A stretch of 64,000 bases of DNA from Nitrospirota bacterium. GTDB taxonomy: Bacteria; Nitrospirota; Nitrospiria; SBBL01; JAADHI01. The translations under genes were made by a program, and so were the position numbers. This document shows positions 26,569 to 35,891 of the stretch, one piece after another. Position 1 is the stretch's first letter; each line of letters begins with the position of its first letter. The DNA lies in the NCBI GenBank assembly GCA_029261155.1, contig JAJDBW010000047.1, positions 124,001 through 188,000 on the forward strand. Reading direction: 5' to 3'. The notes under the pieces are model-generated. The model saw only the letters and a list, made by a program, of their open reading frames with translations. It was not told where the DNA came from and searched no databases.

Positions 26569-28272
26569 ATGAATACGATGACCTCAAGTCCAAAACGCTT
26601 TACCCCAGAAATGCTTTGTTTGCTCGGGATTACTTTAATCGCCTTCGCCTTGCGCGTGTGGAATATCGGTTATGATTTGCCAAGGATTTATAGAGGGATC
26701 GAATATATTGAAGTGATGCGCGCCTTGGAGCTTGGGATGGGCCAATTCAATTTTAACCGTATTGCAAAGGGCGGTTTGTTTTATCTTCTCTTTTTTGAAT
26801 ACGGCATCTTTTTCGTGGTGCTTTGGTTCTTGGGTGTTGTGGCCTCTCCGCAAGATTTCGCCGCTTATTTTATGAAAGATCTAACCCCGTTTTGGATCAT
26901 CGGCAGAATGACCTCCGTGCTCATGGGGACGGCCAGTGTTGTTTTGGTTTATCTGCTCGGTAAAAAGCTGTTCGATGCAAAAGTCGGTTTGTTGGCCGCC
27001 CTTTTTTTTGCGCTCAATCCGATTCATATCGAATTTTCCCATTATATCTGTGTCGATATCCCCATGATTATGATGTCGATCGCCGCGCTTTATATGATGG
27101 CCTTTGTCTCTAGCGATGGGACCTTAAAGTATTATATCGCAACCAGCCTTTGTGTTGCCCTGGCGATGTTAAATAAGTTTCCGGCCGTGGTCTTGGTTGT
27201 TCCCTTTTTCATCGTCCATGTTGCGAGGGTACGCAAAGAGGGGAAAGGCTTCTTTGGCCTCCTCGAGCGGCGAGCGATCTATAGCGTGCTTGTCTTCGGC
27301 CTGAGTTATTTCGTGGGTGCGCCGGGCTTGATTCGAGAACCCTGGCGTTTCTTGGCCTTATTTGGTTTGGTGTCTACGCCGGCGGAGCATGCCGATATTT
27401 ATACGGGTGAAACGCCGAACTTGTGGCTGCACTATGCCGGCTTGCTGAACGATAATTTAGGCCCCTTACTGTTGGCCTTCCTTCTATTTGGCCTGTTTTA
27501 CGCTTTGTATAAAGGAAAGCTTGGGGATAAATATCTCGCGTTTTTTTGTTTGGCATTTTATACGGCCTTGTGCATCAGTCGTTTCCGTGAGTGGAGTACT
27601 CATTACCTCCTTCCTTTCTTTCCTCCAGGATTGTTGGTGGCCTCCAGAGGAATCTTCGTCGCTAAATATGCCGCCGATAAACGAAAAGGCCTTGGGAACA
27701 AAATCTTAGCGATTGTCTTGCTGTTGATTCTTGCGCCGCTAGCCTATGCGAGCGTGAACCAGTCACTCCAATTCAGCCGCCCCAATACACGAGAGCTTGC
27801 AAAAATTTGGATCGAAGAAAACCTGCCCCCCGGCGAAAAAATTTTTATGTACGGTTTTCCCGGTTTGACCTATTCTCGGATCGTACAGGTGAACGATCTG
27901 CCCTCTAATTTGTTGCGTTTAGCCGACGATGCCCAATTGGAGGGGAAAAAGGTGAAGGCGAAGTTCTTTCGAATTCAAGCGGCCGAACAAAAAGGATTGG
28001 CCTATGATCTGGTGACCGAACATATACGACGGACCTTAATGGCACCTCTAGAGGCTTATCGCAAGCAAAATATACGGTACATTATTTTAGATAAAAACTA
28101 CTTTGACGAAGAGGAAGACACGCAATATTCTAAGGCCTTAAACGAGAGTCGCGTGCAATTTTACGCGGAGCTCCTCGCCGATCATAAAGCGAAGTTGGTC
28201 GCCCATTTCGATCCCTCAAAATCGAAAAGCCGGGGACCCTATATCGAAATTTTTTATGTTGGTTCGGATTAA
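26569..28272 (+). CDS. Family 39-like membrane glycosyltransferase
   Basis: The 567-residue protein has 10-12 transmembrane helices in its first 400 residues and a soluble C-terminal region. The first extracytoplasmic loop contains YRGIEYIEVMRALELG with the acidic position expected for PMT/ArnT-type GT-C enzymes. FALNPIHIEFSHYICVDIPM is the second loop typical of GT39 bacterial proteins. Such enzymes take sugars from polyprenyl-phosphate donors, which the GT2 at 9771 could supply, and transfer them in the periplasm to lipid, protein or polysaccharide. It begins nine bases after the ligase. Confidence 0.85.
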   Translation: MNTMTSSPKRFTPEMLCLLGITLIAFALRVWNIGYDLPRIYRGIEYIEVMRALELGMGQFNFNRIAKGGLFYLLFFEYGIFFVVLWFLGVVASPQDFAAYFMKDLTPFWIIGRMTSVLMGTASVVLVYLLGKKLFDAKVGLLAALFFALNPIHIEFSHYICVDIPMIMMSIAALYMMAFVSSDGTLKYYIATSLCVALAMLNKFPAVVLVVPFFIVHVARVRKEGKGFFGLLERRAIYSVLVFGLSYFVGAPGLIREPWRFLALFGLVSTPAEHADIYTGETPNLWLHYAGLLNDNLGPLLLAFLLFGLFYALYKGKLGDKYLAFFCLAFYTALCISRFREWSTHYLLPFFPPGLLVASRGIFVAKYAADKRKGLGNKILAIVLLLILAPLAYASVNQSLQFSRPNTRELAKIWIEENLPPGEKIFMYGFPGLTYSRIVQVNDLPSNLLRLADDAQLEGKKVKAKFFRIQAAEQKGLAYDLVTEHIRRTLMAPLEAYRKQNIRYIILDKNYFDEEEDTQYSKALNESRVQFYAELLADHKAKLVAHFDPSKSKSRGPYIEIFYVGSD

Positions 28273-28277
28273 ACGCA

Positions 28278-29624
28278 ATGTCTAAAACCGCACTACTTTG
28301 GCTCATTGCCTACTCGTCCGGGGCCGCATGGGCCTTATTCAATCCGGTCTACGGTATCTATACCTATTTTTTAGATTACTATGCCCATCCTCCGCTCCGC
28401 TGGTGGGGAAAAGGCCTCCCTCAATTGCGATGGTCCTTTATTGCCGCGATCATTACCTTGGTGGCCTATTTTATACATCGGAGGAAGCTGCCGTCGATGA
28501 CGATCAACCGTCATCCGCAAACGAAATGGCTGATCTGTCTTTTAATAACAGCATTCGCCGTGAGTCCCCTTGCCGTTTGGCCTGAAAAGAATTGGGAAAG
28601 CCTTTTCGAATTAGCCAAGTTGGTCGTTCTATACTTTCTGATTATTAATACGGTCCGTACCCGGAAGGATTTTCGATTATTGATATTGCTTCATATTTTA
28701 GGGGGGATGTATTGGGGCTACGATGCCTATACGAATCCGAATCGCGTTGCGGGCCGCTTAATGAACGTTGGCGGTCCTGACACTCTAAACGACAACCAAA
28801 CTGCAGCGCATCTCTTAATCCTTCTCCCGCTAGCCGGTGTCAATCTCATCTCCGGAAAGTGGTGGGAAAAGGCCATCAGCATTCTTGCGATCCCCCTTCT
28901 CATCAATACCTTTATTCTTTGTAATAGCCGCGGTGGGCTTGTGGCCTTATTGGCGGTGACCGTCGTGGCGCTGGTCATCGCCAAAGGAAAAACTCGCCTG
29001 CAGGCGGTCTTGGGCATTGTCGCCGGAGGTCTGATCTTTTTAAACTTGGTCGATCCGCAGTTCATTGACAGGCAACTGAGTACCCTTGAATACGAAGAGG
29101 ATACCTCGGCGACGGGGAGGTTGGATTCCTGGATGGGCGCTGTCGAATTGATAAAGGACCATCCCTTCGGAACGGGCGGCGGGGGCTTCGATTTCTTGAG
29201 CCCGAAATATATCCCCGATATTGTCGCTGCCTATGCAGAAAAAGGCGATGAGTACCGTACTGTGCACAATACCTTTCTGCTGGCGGCGTCGGAATGGGGC
29301 ATCTTAGGCCTCGTCTTTTTTTTGGCGTTTATCGGGAGTGCGCTCAGGGAGCAAAACCGGATTCGAATGGCCGAGCCAATCGATGCGGAGGTGAAGCAAA
29401 TGCAATTGGAAAGTGTTGCACTGATGCTGGGCTATGTCGGGGTGTTGACCGCTGGTATTTTTATTAATCGTTCTTACGCCGAATCGATCTATTGGCTGGC
29501 GGCTTTTACGGCGGTACTCAGAAACATTCATGCCGAACATCTTCAGCAAATCGAAGAAAGTGCCGTCGTTCTCCCGGAAAAATCTGAGATGGCCGCTGCG
29601 ACCTCGTCTTATCATGCCTCTTAA
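28278..29624 (+). CDS. O-antigen ligase family protein (O-glycosylation ligase, exosortase A-associated)
   Basis: The 448-residue membrane protein has about 11 helices, the large periplasmic loop with LSTLEYEEDTSATGRLDSW, a GTGGGGFDFL turn and the conserved VHNTFLLAASEWGILGL (H-N...E-x-G of Wzy/WaaL proteins). The N-terminal half, with FNPVYGIYTYFLDYY and NRVAGRLMNVGGPDTLNDNQ, fits the O-ligase subgroup that accompanies exosortase A. It would join or polymerise glycan units at the periplasmic face. It starts five bases after the GT39 gene and is followed by a flippase. Confidence 0.87.
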   Translation: MSKTALLWLIAYSSGAAWALFNPVYGIYTYFLDYYAHPPLRWWGKGLPQLRWSFIAAIITLVAYFIHRRKLPSMTINRHPQTKWLICLLITAFAVSPLAVWPEKNWESLFELAKLVVLYFLIINTVRTRKDFRLLILLHILGGMYWGYDAYTNPNRVAGRLMNVGGPDTLNDNQTAAHLLILLPLAGVNLISGKWWEKAISILAIPLLINTFILCNSRGGLVALLAVTVVALVIAKGKTRLQAVLGIVAGGLIFLNLVDPQFIDRQLSTLEYEEDTSATGRLDSWMGAVELIKDHPFGTGGGGFDFLSPKYIPDIVAAYAEKGDEYRTVHNTFLLAASEWGILGLVFFLAFIGSALREQNRIRMAEPIDAEVKQMQLESVALMLGYVGVLTAGIFINRSYAESIYWLAAFTAVLRNIHAEHLQQIEESAVVLPEKSEMAAATSSYHAS

Positions 29625-29636
29625 GTCGGAATTGAA

Positions 29637-31112
29637 ATGCAAGAATTAGGTTCAGCCGTAAAAAAAGGCGCGCTTTGGATTTTGTCGGGACGATTCGTCA
29701 TCCTGCTAATTAATTTTGGCGCCAGCGTTGTTCTCGCCCGGCTCCTCGAACCGGCGGATTTTGGGGTTTTTGGGGTTGCGCTCATGGTTAAAGGACTGGC
29801 CACGCGATTGGGAAATGTCGGTTTCGGTATGGCTTTGGTTCAAAAAAAAGAAATCCGGGCCGAGCATATCTCATCACTCTTCGTGGTTAATCTTTTTATC
29901 TTTGGATTAATGGCGGCGACGCTGATCCTTGCGTCTCCATATATCGGTTCTTTTTTGGAGAGCCCTTTGGCCGGTAAGGTCTCCGCCCTCATGGCGCTTG
30001 TTTTTTTATCGAGTCCTTTTTCATCCGTGACCAATGCGCTTTTGCAGCGTCGGATGGATTTTAAAGGCCCCTCTATCGGTAATATGGTCGATCACGCGAT
30101 GAGCGCGGGAGCCGCAATTGTTTTGGCTTTGCAAGGCTATGGCGTTTGGAGTCTTGCGTATGGATACTTACTCGGAACAGTAAGCTATACGGTGATATTG
30201 TTGAAATATGCTAAATGGGTGCCGAGTTTACGCTTTAATGCCGAGGCGATGCGGGATCTTTACGGTTTTGGTTTCAAGGTTTTTTTTAAAAACTTATTAA
30301 TCTTTGGTTCGGACAAAGTCGATTACTTTATCATTGCAAAGCAATTGGGTGTTGCCCCGCTTGGTTTTTATGAGAAGGCCTTTAACTTGATGGAGCTGGC
30401 ATCGAAGGAGCTTAGCCAAAAACTCAGTGTCATCCTCTTTCCGGCCTTTTCAAAATTACAAGATAATAAGAAAAGATTGCGCTTGGCTTATTCGAAAGTG
30501 ATCTTAATATTATCCTTGGTTTGTTCCCCCTTTTTTTTCGGTCTTTTCCTGGTGGCCCCGTCTTTTATCGGATTTTTTTTTGGAGAAAAATGGTTGCCGA
30601 CGGTTTTACCCTTGAAGATTCTCTGTATCGCAGGTTTATTCCGTATCCATCTGCAAGTCACAAGTACGGCAGTGAATGCGACCGGGTTTGTGGGTAGCGA
30701 AATCCGGAAAAGGGCGGTATCGTTTATCTTGCTTTCTATCGGCTGCTGGTTTGGAAGTGCTTGGGGGACCTCGGGTGTGGCTGTGGCCGTTACCCTGGTG
30801 ACATGTCTCCTCGCCGTTCAAATGGCCCTCTATTTCAAAAAGCTCGTGGGACTCCAGCTTCGCGATCTCTTCGCGCCGCAATGGCAAGGTATTTTGGCAT
30901 CGCTTGCAATGTCCTTTGCCGTGCTGGGCTATCAAGCGTGGGTTAAATCGACCCTTAATATCTATTCTCCGACGGTGCTGTTTTCTTCCGTTTTTATTGG
31001 CGCGGCGACGTATCTCCTTACAGTTTGGATGATCCGGACCGAGCAGGTGGTTTCTCTCTTTCGGGAGTTCACGAACGATATGAAGCCCTTGTTCCAAAAA
31101 TCGGGACATTGA
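29637..31112 (+). CDS. Wzx-like oligosaccharide flippase (polysaccharide transporter family)
   Basis: The 491-residue protein has 12-14 hydrophobic helices and the polysaccharide transporter layout. The N-terminal helix has SAVKKGALWILSGRFVILL and ARLLEPADFGVFGVALMV, a signature of Wzx/WzxC-type MOP exporters, followed by DYFIIAKQLGVAPLGFYEKA. It flips undecaprenyl-linked repeat units across the inner membrane. With the O-antigen ligase before it and glycosyltransferases after it, it completes a Wzx/Wzy-like route. Its stop is immediately followed by the ATG of the next gene. Confidence 0.9.
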   Translation: MQELGSAVKKGALWILSGRFVILLINFGASVVLARLLEPADFGVFGVALMVKGLATRLGNVGFGMALVQKKEIRAEHISSLFVVNLFIFGLMAATLILASPYIGSFLESPLAGKVSALMALVFLSSPFSSVTNALLQRRMDFKGPSIGNMVDHAMSAGAAIVLALQGYGVWSLAYGYLLGTVSYTVILLKYAKWVPSLRFNAEAMRDLYGFGFKVFFKNLLIFGSDKVDYFIIAKQLGVAPLGFYEKAFNLMELASKELSQKLSVILFPAFSKLQDNKKRLRLAYSKVILILSLVCSPFFFGLFLVAPSFIGFFFGEKWLPTVLPLKILCIAGLFRIHLQVTSTAVNATGFVGSEIRKRAVSFILLSIGCWFGSAWGTSGVAVAVTLVTCLLAVQMALYFKKLVGLQLRDLFAPQWQGILASLAMSFAVLGYQAWVKSTLNIYSPTVLFSSVFIGAATYLLTVWMIRTEQVVSLFREFTNDMKPLFQKSGH

Positions 31113-32255
31113 ATGAACATGCAGCCGAAAGCGATCGATGGGAGACGACGTATTTTCTATATTCTAAATCGTCTTCGAATTGGGGGATTGGAGAACGTCG
31201 CGCTGGAGCTCGCAAATGCACTTAATCCCGATCGCTTCGAATGCACGATTGTTAGTTTCGCTCGCCCCGACCCACTTCAAGAGAAACGGCTGAGGCCGCA
31301 TGTTCGCCTTGTTGCCCTGGATAAAAAGCAAGGGAATGACCTCTCGGTGTTCTACCGTCTTTACCGTCTTTTTCGTGACGCGCGGCCCCATATTATACAG
31401 ACGCATAATTGGGGGACATTGTTGGAAGGTGTTAGCTCCGGAAAAGTGGCCGGTGTCCCAATAATCATTCATGCGGAACATGGTACAGTAGAAGAGAGAA
31501 AACGTAATATTGTGATTCAGCGCTGGGTTTGGAAGCACATCGATCAAGTCTTGGGGGTTTCTGAGGCGCATCGGATGAAGCTCGCTCAAGTGATCGGATT
31601 TCCACTGAATAAGATTAAAATCATCGGTAACGGCATCGACTTAAATCGTTTTTCCGTTCAGGGCGATAAGGCGCGTATTCGAGGTCAACTCGGCCTGCCC
31701 CTTGAGGGGTGCTATATTGGCGCGGTTGGCGGGCTTCGACCTGTCAAAGACCATGCCCTTCTTCTTCGCGCCATGGCGAAATTGATGGGCCGTTCTGAAG
31801 CTCTTAGATTAGTGGTCTCCGGTGGCGGCCCCTTGGCGGATACGCTTCAATCGCAGGCGCTGTCCTTAGGTATACAAGGGCGAACCCATTTCTTAGGCGC
31901 ACGAGATGATATTCACAATATTTTAAATACATTGGATATTTTTGTCCTCCCCTCTAAAAGCGAAGCCATGCCCCTTTCCTTATTGGAAGCCATGGCCTGC
32001 GGTTTGCCCGTTGTGGCTTCAGCTGTTGGGGGAATCCCAGAGATGGTGGAAAATGGCCAAACCGGCATGCTCGTTCCGCCGAAGGACGAGACGGCGCTTG
32101 TGGCCGCTTTGGAGCGGCTCATTGCAAATGAAAAGGAGCGGACCGCGATGGGCATCGCCGCCCGACAGGCCGTGGAAAAGCGTTACGGCCTCGAGGCCAT
32201 GGTGAAAGAATATGAGGCGCTCTACGACCTTCTTTCAGGTGAAAAGGCCGCATGA
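31113..32255 (+). CDS. Family 4 glycosyltransferase (exosortase-associated sugar transferase type)
   Basis: The 380-residue GT-B enzyme begins its first Rossmann domain with YILNRLRIGGLENVALELANAL. The second domain has AVGGLRPVKDH and the E-x7-E donor site SEAMPLSLLEAMACGLPVVAS. Members of this subgroup are recurrent in exosortase A (EpsH1) loci. It retains the anomeric configuration of a nucleotide-sugar donor; the sugar is unknown. It begins directly after the flippase stop and overlaps the next gene by four bases (ATGA at 32252). Confidence 0.88.
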   Translation: MNMQPKAIDGRRRIFYILNRLRIGGLENVALELANALNPDRFECTIVSFARPDPLQEKRLRPHVRLVALDKKQGNDLSVFYRLYRLFRDARPHIIQTHNWGTLLEGVSSGKVAGVPIIIHAEHGTVEERKRNIVIQRWVWKHIDQVLGVSEAHRMKLAQVIGFPLNKIKIIGNGIDLNRFSVQGDKARIRGQLGLPLEGCYIGAVGGLRPVKDHALLLRAMAKLMGRSEALRLVVSGGGPLADTLQSQALSLGIQGRTHFLGARDDIHNILNTLDIFVLPSKSEAMPLSLLEAMACGLPVVASAVGGIPEMVENGQTGMLVPPKDETALVAALERLIANEKERTAMGIAARQAVEKRYGLEAMVKEYEALYDLLSGEKAA

Positions 32256-33370
32256 AGGTGAGCGACACAAAAGAGGCGCGCAATATCGCGCGACGGGCTG
32301 TGATGAAAGAGATGCCCTGGGTCGAGGCGCCGCCGGATTTGAAGGCACGATTCGATCGCATGATGCGCCGGCTTGAAAATGAGCGACAAGGTGTTTTCGG
32401 AAAGGCGAAGTCTTATACGGTTGTGCCTCAGCGCGCATTGCTGCGACCGGCCTCGGAGTTGATCAGATGCGAAGTCCAAATCGATCATGAGGCCTACCCG
32501 GCCTACATAAAATATTATTACCCTGAAGGCATGCCGATCGATTCACAAGATGGCATCTTATCGCGGTTTAAAAAAGATGTCGAAATGACACAGCAACTTC
32601 ATGCCGGTTTGGCCAAGGCCGCTTCCTATGGTGTTCCGGAGATCTTGGCGATGTTTCCCGATGAATTGTGCGTGATGATGAAAGAGTGCCAAGGGGAAAG
32701 CCTGTTAAATCTGGTCGTGAGCCAAGGTCAGGGCCTTCTCACCAAAAGCGATTTAGATCGCCTTCGTCTGCATTGTCGTCGTGCGGGGGCATGGTTGAAT
32801 ACATTTCAGGACCTCACCCAAACGGACAGTTTCTTTTTGCCCGATCTTGATGCCTTTGTTCAATATGTCGATGTCCGTTTATTGCGCTTGGAGAAGCGAG
32901 GTGTCTTGAGAGATCGTGGTTTCCATGAGGAAATTAGAAGCTGTATCCGAAAACTATTCAGTGAAGCGATGGATGATAAAGTCCGTATTTGCGGAGTTCA
33001 TGCCGATTTCGGTCTCGCGAATATGATTGCAGCCGAACATCGATTATGGGTCCTGGATTTCTCTATGTATCAGCAAGGGCCGCCGATTCATGATTTGAGC
33101 TATTTTTATTTTCGCCTCGATTGTTTAAAGGATAAGCCCTTTATGATGCGGTCGACCCTCGCGGCCTTGCAAAGTGCCTTTTTTGAAGGCTATGCAAAAG
33201 GCGCACTAGAGAATTCACCTTTGTTTAAGGCCTATATCTTAAGGCATAAAATCAATCGACTGGTCGATTTGTCGATTATGGAACATTTAAATTGGATTAA
33301 AAAAACCTATCAGACACTTCAACTTCGAAACTGCATCAAGGAAGTGAAGCAAATCGTATCGTGTTATTGA
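32252..33370 (+). CDS. Aminoglycoside phosphotransferase-fold kinase
   Basis: The 372-residue protein has a kinase-like fold of the APH/choline kinase group. The catalytic loop is VHADFGLANMI (H-x-D-x4-N) and the metal-binding Asp follows in VLDFSMYQQGPPIHDL. The N-terminal lobe has YPAYIKYYYP as the likely lysine strand. It probably phosphorylates a sugar, lipid or polyol linked to the surface glycan. Similar kinases occur in polysaccharide loci, but no substrate is established. It overlaps the GT4 gene before it and precedes a heparinase-like gene by ten bases. Confidence 0.78.
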   Translation: MKVSDTKEARNIARRAVMKEMPWVEAPPDLKARFDRMMRRLENERQGVFGKAKSYTVVPQRALLRPASELIRCEVQIDHEAYPAYIKYYYPEGMPIDSQDGILSRFKKDVEMTQQLHAGLAKAASYGVPEILAMFPDELCVMMKECQGESLLNLVVSQGQGLLTKSDLDRLRLHCRRAGAWLNTFQDLTQTDSFFLPDLDAFVQYVDVRLLRLEKRGVLRDRGFHEEIRSCIRKLFSEAMDDKVRICGVHADFGLANMIAAEHRLWVLDFSMYQQGPPIHDLSYFYFRLDCLKDKPFMMRSTLAALQSAFFEGYAKGALENSPLFKAYILRHKINRLVDLSIMEHLNWIKKTYQTLQLRNCIKEVKQIVSCY

Positions 33371-33380
33371 GAAAATAGAA

Positions 33381-35891
33381 ATGTCGCCCTTCGAGAAAAT
33401 AAAACACCTGTCCTTAAAACTTCGGAACCTTTCTTCCGATGAGGCTTTTTTCAGAATCAAAGCGAAGGGCATCGATCTTCATGACCATTATTTGGTTGCA
33501 TCGGGGCGCACTCTTCTTACGGAAGGTCGCTTCCTCCAATATCTATCCAGATCGTTGGATGACGAAAAAGGTGATGTTAAAGATGCTTTATTAAGAAGGA
33601 AGCGCCAACAGAATTCCCCAAAGTTTTTTATCGTGGAAAAAGACAGGGATGAAATGCGGAATTTTATCGCTGAAAACTTTCCCGCATGGATGGAGAACAC
33701 GCTGCGTTCCGCAGATAAACTTTGCGCTGGAGATTTTCATCTCTTGGGGATCCAATCGAAATATGGGCGGCCAATTCCTTGGCATGACGATCCGGAGACC
33801 GGAAAGACCTGGCCGAAGGTTCCTTATTATGAGATCCCTATTTTCGACGGTGCCGAAAAGTATGGCGATGTAAAATACGTTTGGGAGTTGAACCGGCATC
33901 AGTTCTTAGCCGACTTGGGCAAGGCCTATTGGTTGACCGGGGATGAACGCTACGCAGCGCATTGCCTTGAGCTCATGGACGAATGGATTCAGGACAACCC
34001 CTATTTAATGGGTGTCAACTGGGCGAGTGCGCTTGAAGTTGCTGTGCGGGCCTTGTCTTGGTTATGGGCCTATTCCTTCTGCCTGCATTCGAAAGCCATG
34101 GATCCATCCCGTCACTTCAATATCCTCCGCGCTTTGTACCAACACGGTCATTTTCTAGAACGGCATCTCTCTTTTTATTTTAGTCCCTATAATCATTTAA
34201 TTGGAGAGGCTGCTGCGCTTTATAGTATTGGGGTCTTCTTCCCGGAATATCAGTGTTCGGCGAGATGGAAGGAAAAGGGTTGGGCCATTCTCCATGATAC
34301 GGTTGATCAACAGTTCTATACCGACGGCGGAACGGTTGAGCAAGCCGCTTCTTATCATTATTTTACGCTTGGATTTTATTTGTATGCGATTCTACTCAAG
34401 AAAACCAATGGCGAGCGTGTCAGTGAGCGTGTATGGAGACGGATTGAAAAGGCCTTCGAATATGCGATGTATATGACTTTGCCGGATGGATCTACACCCA
34501 TGCTCGGAGATAACGACGATGCGCAAGCCTACATTTTGAGCGAAATCAAAGCCTGGGATTTTAGGCATTTCCTCTCCCTCGGTGCGGCCCTCTATGGTCG
34601 GCCTGATTTTAAGCGGCAGTCCACCACCTATTCTGAATCCGCTTTTTGGTTTTTAGGGCTGGAGGGATGGGAGGCCTACAAGCAGATTGCCGCGGATCTT
34701 CCTGAAAGGACCTCGGTCGCAATGCCAAGCAGCGGTTACTATGTTATGCGTACAGGTTGGGAAAACCAGAGCCACTACCTATGTTTCGATTGTGGACCGT
34801 TGGCGGACGGGGTTTTTCACGACGAAGTTGTTTCAGCGGCGCACGGCCATGCCGACGCGCTTTCTCTTATTGTCGCGGCCTACGGCGAACCGCTCCTCAT
34901 CGATCCGGGTTTTTATACGTATAATGGCGATCTGGCCTGGCATCGTTATTTTAGAGAGACGGCGGCGCATAATACCGTGGTGGTTGACAACCAGGCGCAA
35001 GCAGAGTATCGGGGACGTTTGAAATGGTCGCATGCCCCTGATTCTAAACTCCAGCATTGGGTCAGTTCGGAACAGTTTGACTATGTCGAAGGCGTTCACA
35101 ATGGTTATGATCGGCTTCCGGAGAAAGTTGTGCATCAAAGACAGGTGGTCTTTTTAAAACCAAACTACTGGATCATAAGAGACGAACTCACAGGGGATGG
35201 CACACATCAGGCCGATCGCTATTTCCATTTAGCCCCTTCCGAAATCGTATGCGATAAGAATCGCTTGTCTGTAAAAACGGTATCCGACAGACGCGGTAAT
35301 ATTTTGATCCAGTCTGTCGGAACCCATGAGGATACACTCGAAATAATCGAAAAAGGCGAGGAGGCGGATTGCGGTTGGGTTACGCCGGCCTACGGCAAAA
35401 AAAACCGCGCACCGGTTCTTCGATACCGGATGCAGGGTGCGCTTCCACTGACTTCGCATACCCTTCTGGTCCCTTTTGAAAAAAATGCGCCGACGATTTC
35501 AGTCGAAGATTTGGCCATTACGTCTCATCACGAAAGTGGAAGGTCGAATGCCTTTATCGTCAGTGTGGGGAAGAGAAGAGACCTGATCTTTTTTTCCTCC
35601 ACGGAAAAGAAGACCTTGTTTAATAAGGATTGGGAATGCGACGCGCATGTGCTTTGGGCCGCTTTGGATGGAAATGATGGGGTTACTTCTTTTAGCATGA
35701 TCGGCGGTTCTTTTTTAAATATTAAAGGTAAAGCCTATATCCAGATGGACAAAAAAATCGAAGAAGTTTCATTTCGTTTTCAAAGTGGTCTTCCGGTTTT
35801 TGACTTGTCCGAATTGCTCGAGGTGATGTCGGTTTATAAAAACGCAAAAATTGTTTTGAAAGCAAAGGGCAGAATGAGAGAAGGCGAATAG
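33381..35891 (+). CDS. Heparinase II/III-like alginate/uronate lyase family protein
   Basis: This 836-residue protein has no obvious signal peptide. The N-terminal (alpha/alpha) toroid contains WELNRHQFLADLGKAYWLTGD and the conserved NHLIGEAAALYSIGVFFPE and QAASYHYFTLGFYLYAI segments with candidate catalytic Asn, His and Tyr. The C-terminal antiparallel beta-sandwich contains HGHADALSLIVAAYGEPLLIDPGFYTY. This is the heparinase II/III domain pair (polysaccharide lyase family 12/15/21-like). Such genes are common in bacterial polysaccharide loci, where a role in trimming uronic-acid-containing or sulfated glycans is assumed. Its TAG is followed at once by the ATG of the next GT4. Confidence 0.87.
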   Translation: MSPFEKIKHLSLKLRNLSSDEAFFRIKAKGIDLHDHYLVASGRTLLTEGRFLQYLSRSLDDEKGDVKDALLRRKRQQNSPKFFIVEKDRDEMRNFIAENFPAWMENTLRSADKLCAGDFHLLGIQSKYGRPIPWHDDPETGKTWPKVPYYEIPIFDGAEKYGDVKYVWELNRHQFLADLGKAYWLTGDERYAAHCLELMDEWIQDNPYLMGVNWASALEVAVRALSWLWAYSFCLHSKAMDPSRHFNILRALYQHGHFLERHLSFYFSPYNHLIGEAAALYSIGVFFPEYQCSARWKEKGWAILHDTVDQQFYTDGGTVEQAASYHYFTLGFYLYAILLKKTNGERVSERVWRRIEKAFEYAMYMTLPDGSTPMLGDNDDAQAYILSEIKAWDFRHFLSLGAALYGRPDFKRQSTTYSESAFWFLGLEGWEAYKQIAADLPERTSVAMPSSGYYVMRTGWENQSHYLCFDCGPLADGVFHDEVVSAAHGHADALSLIVAAYGEPLLIDPGFYTYNGDLAWHRYFRETAAHNTVVVDNQAQAEYRGRLKWSHAPDSKLQHWVSSEQFDYVEGVHNGYDRLPEKVVHQRQVVFLKPNYWIIRDELTGDGTHQADRYFHLAPSEIVCDKNRLSVKTVSDRRGNILIQSVGTHEDTLEIIEKGEEADCGWVTPAYGKKNRAPVLRYRMQGALPLTSHTLLVPFEKNAPTISVEDLAITSHHESGRSNAFIVSVGKRRDLIFFSSTEKKTLFNKDWECDAHVLWAALDGNDGVTSFSMIGGSFLNIKGKAYIQMDKKIEEVSFRFQSGLPVFDLSELLEVMSVYKNAKIVLKAKGRMREGE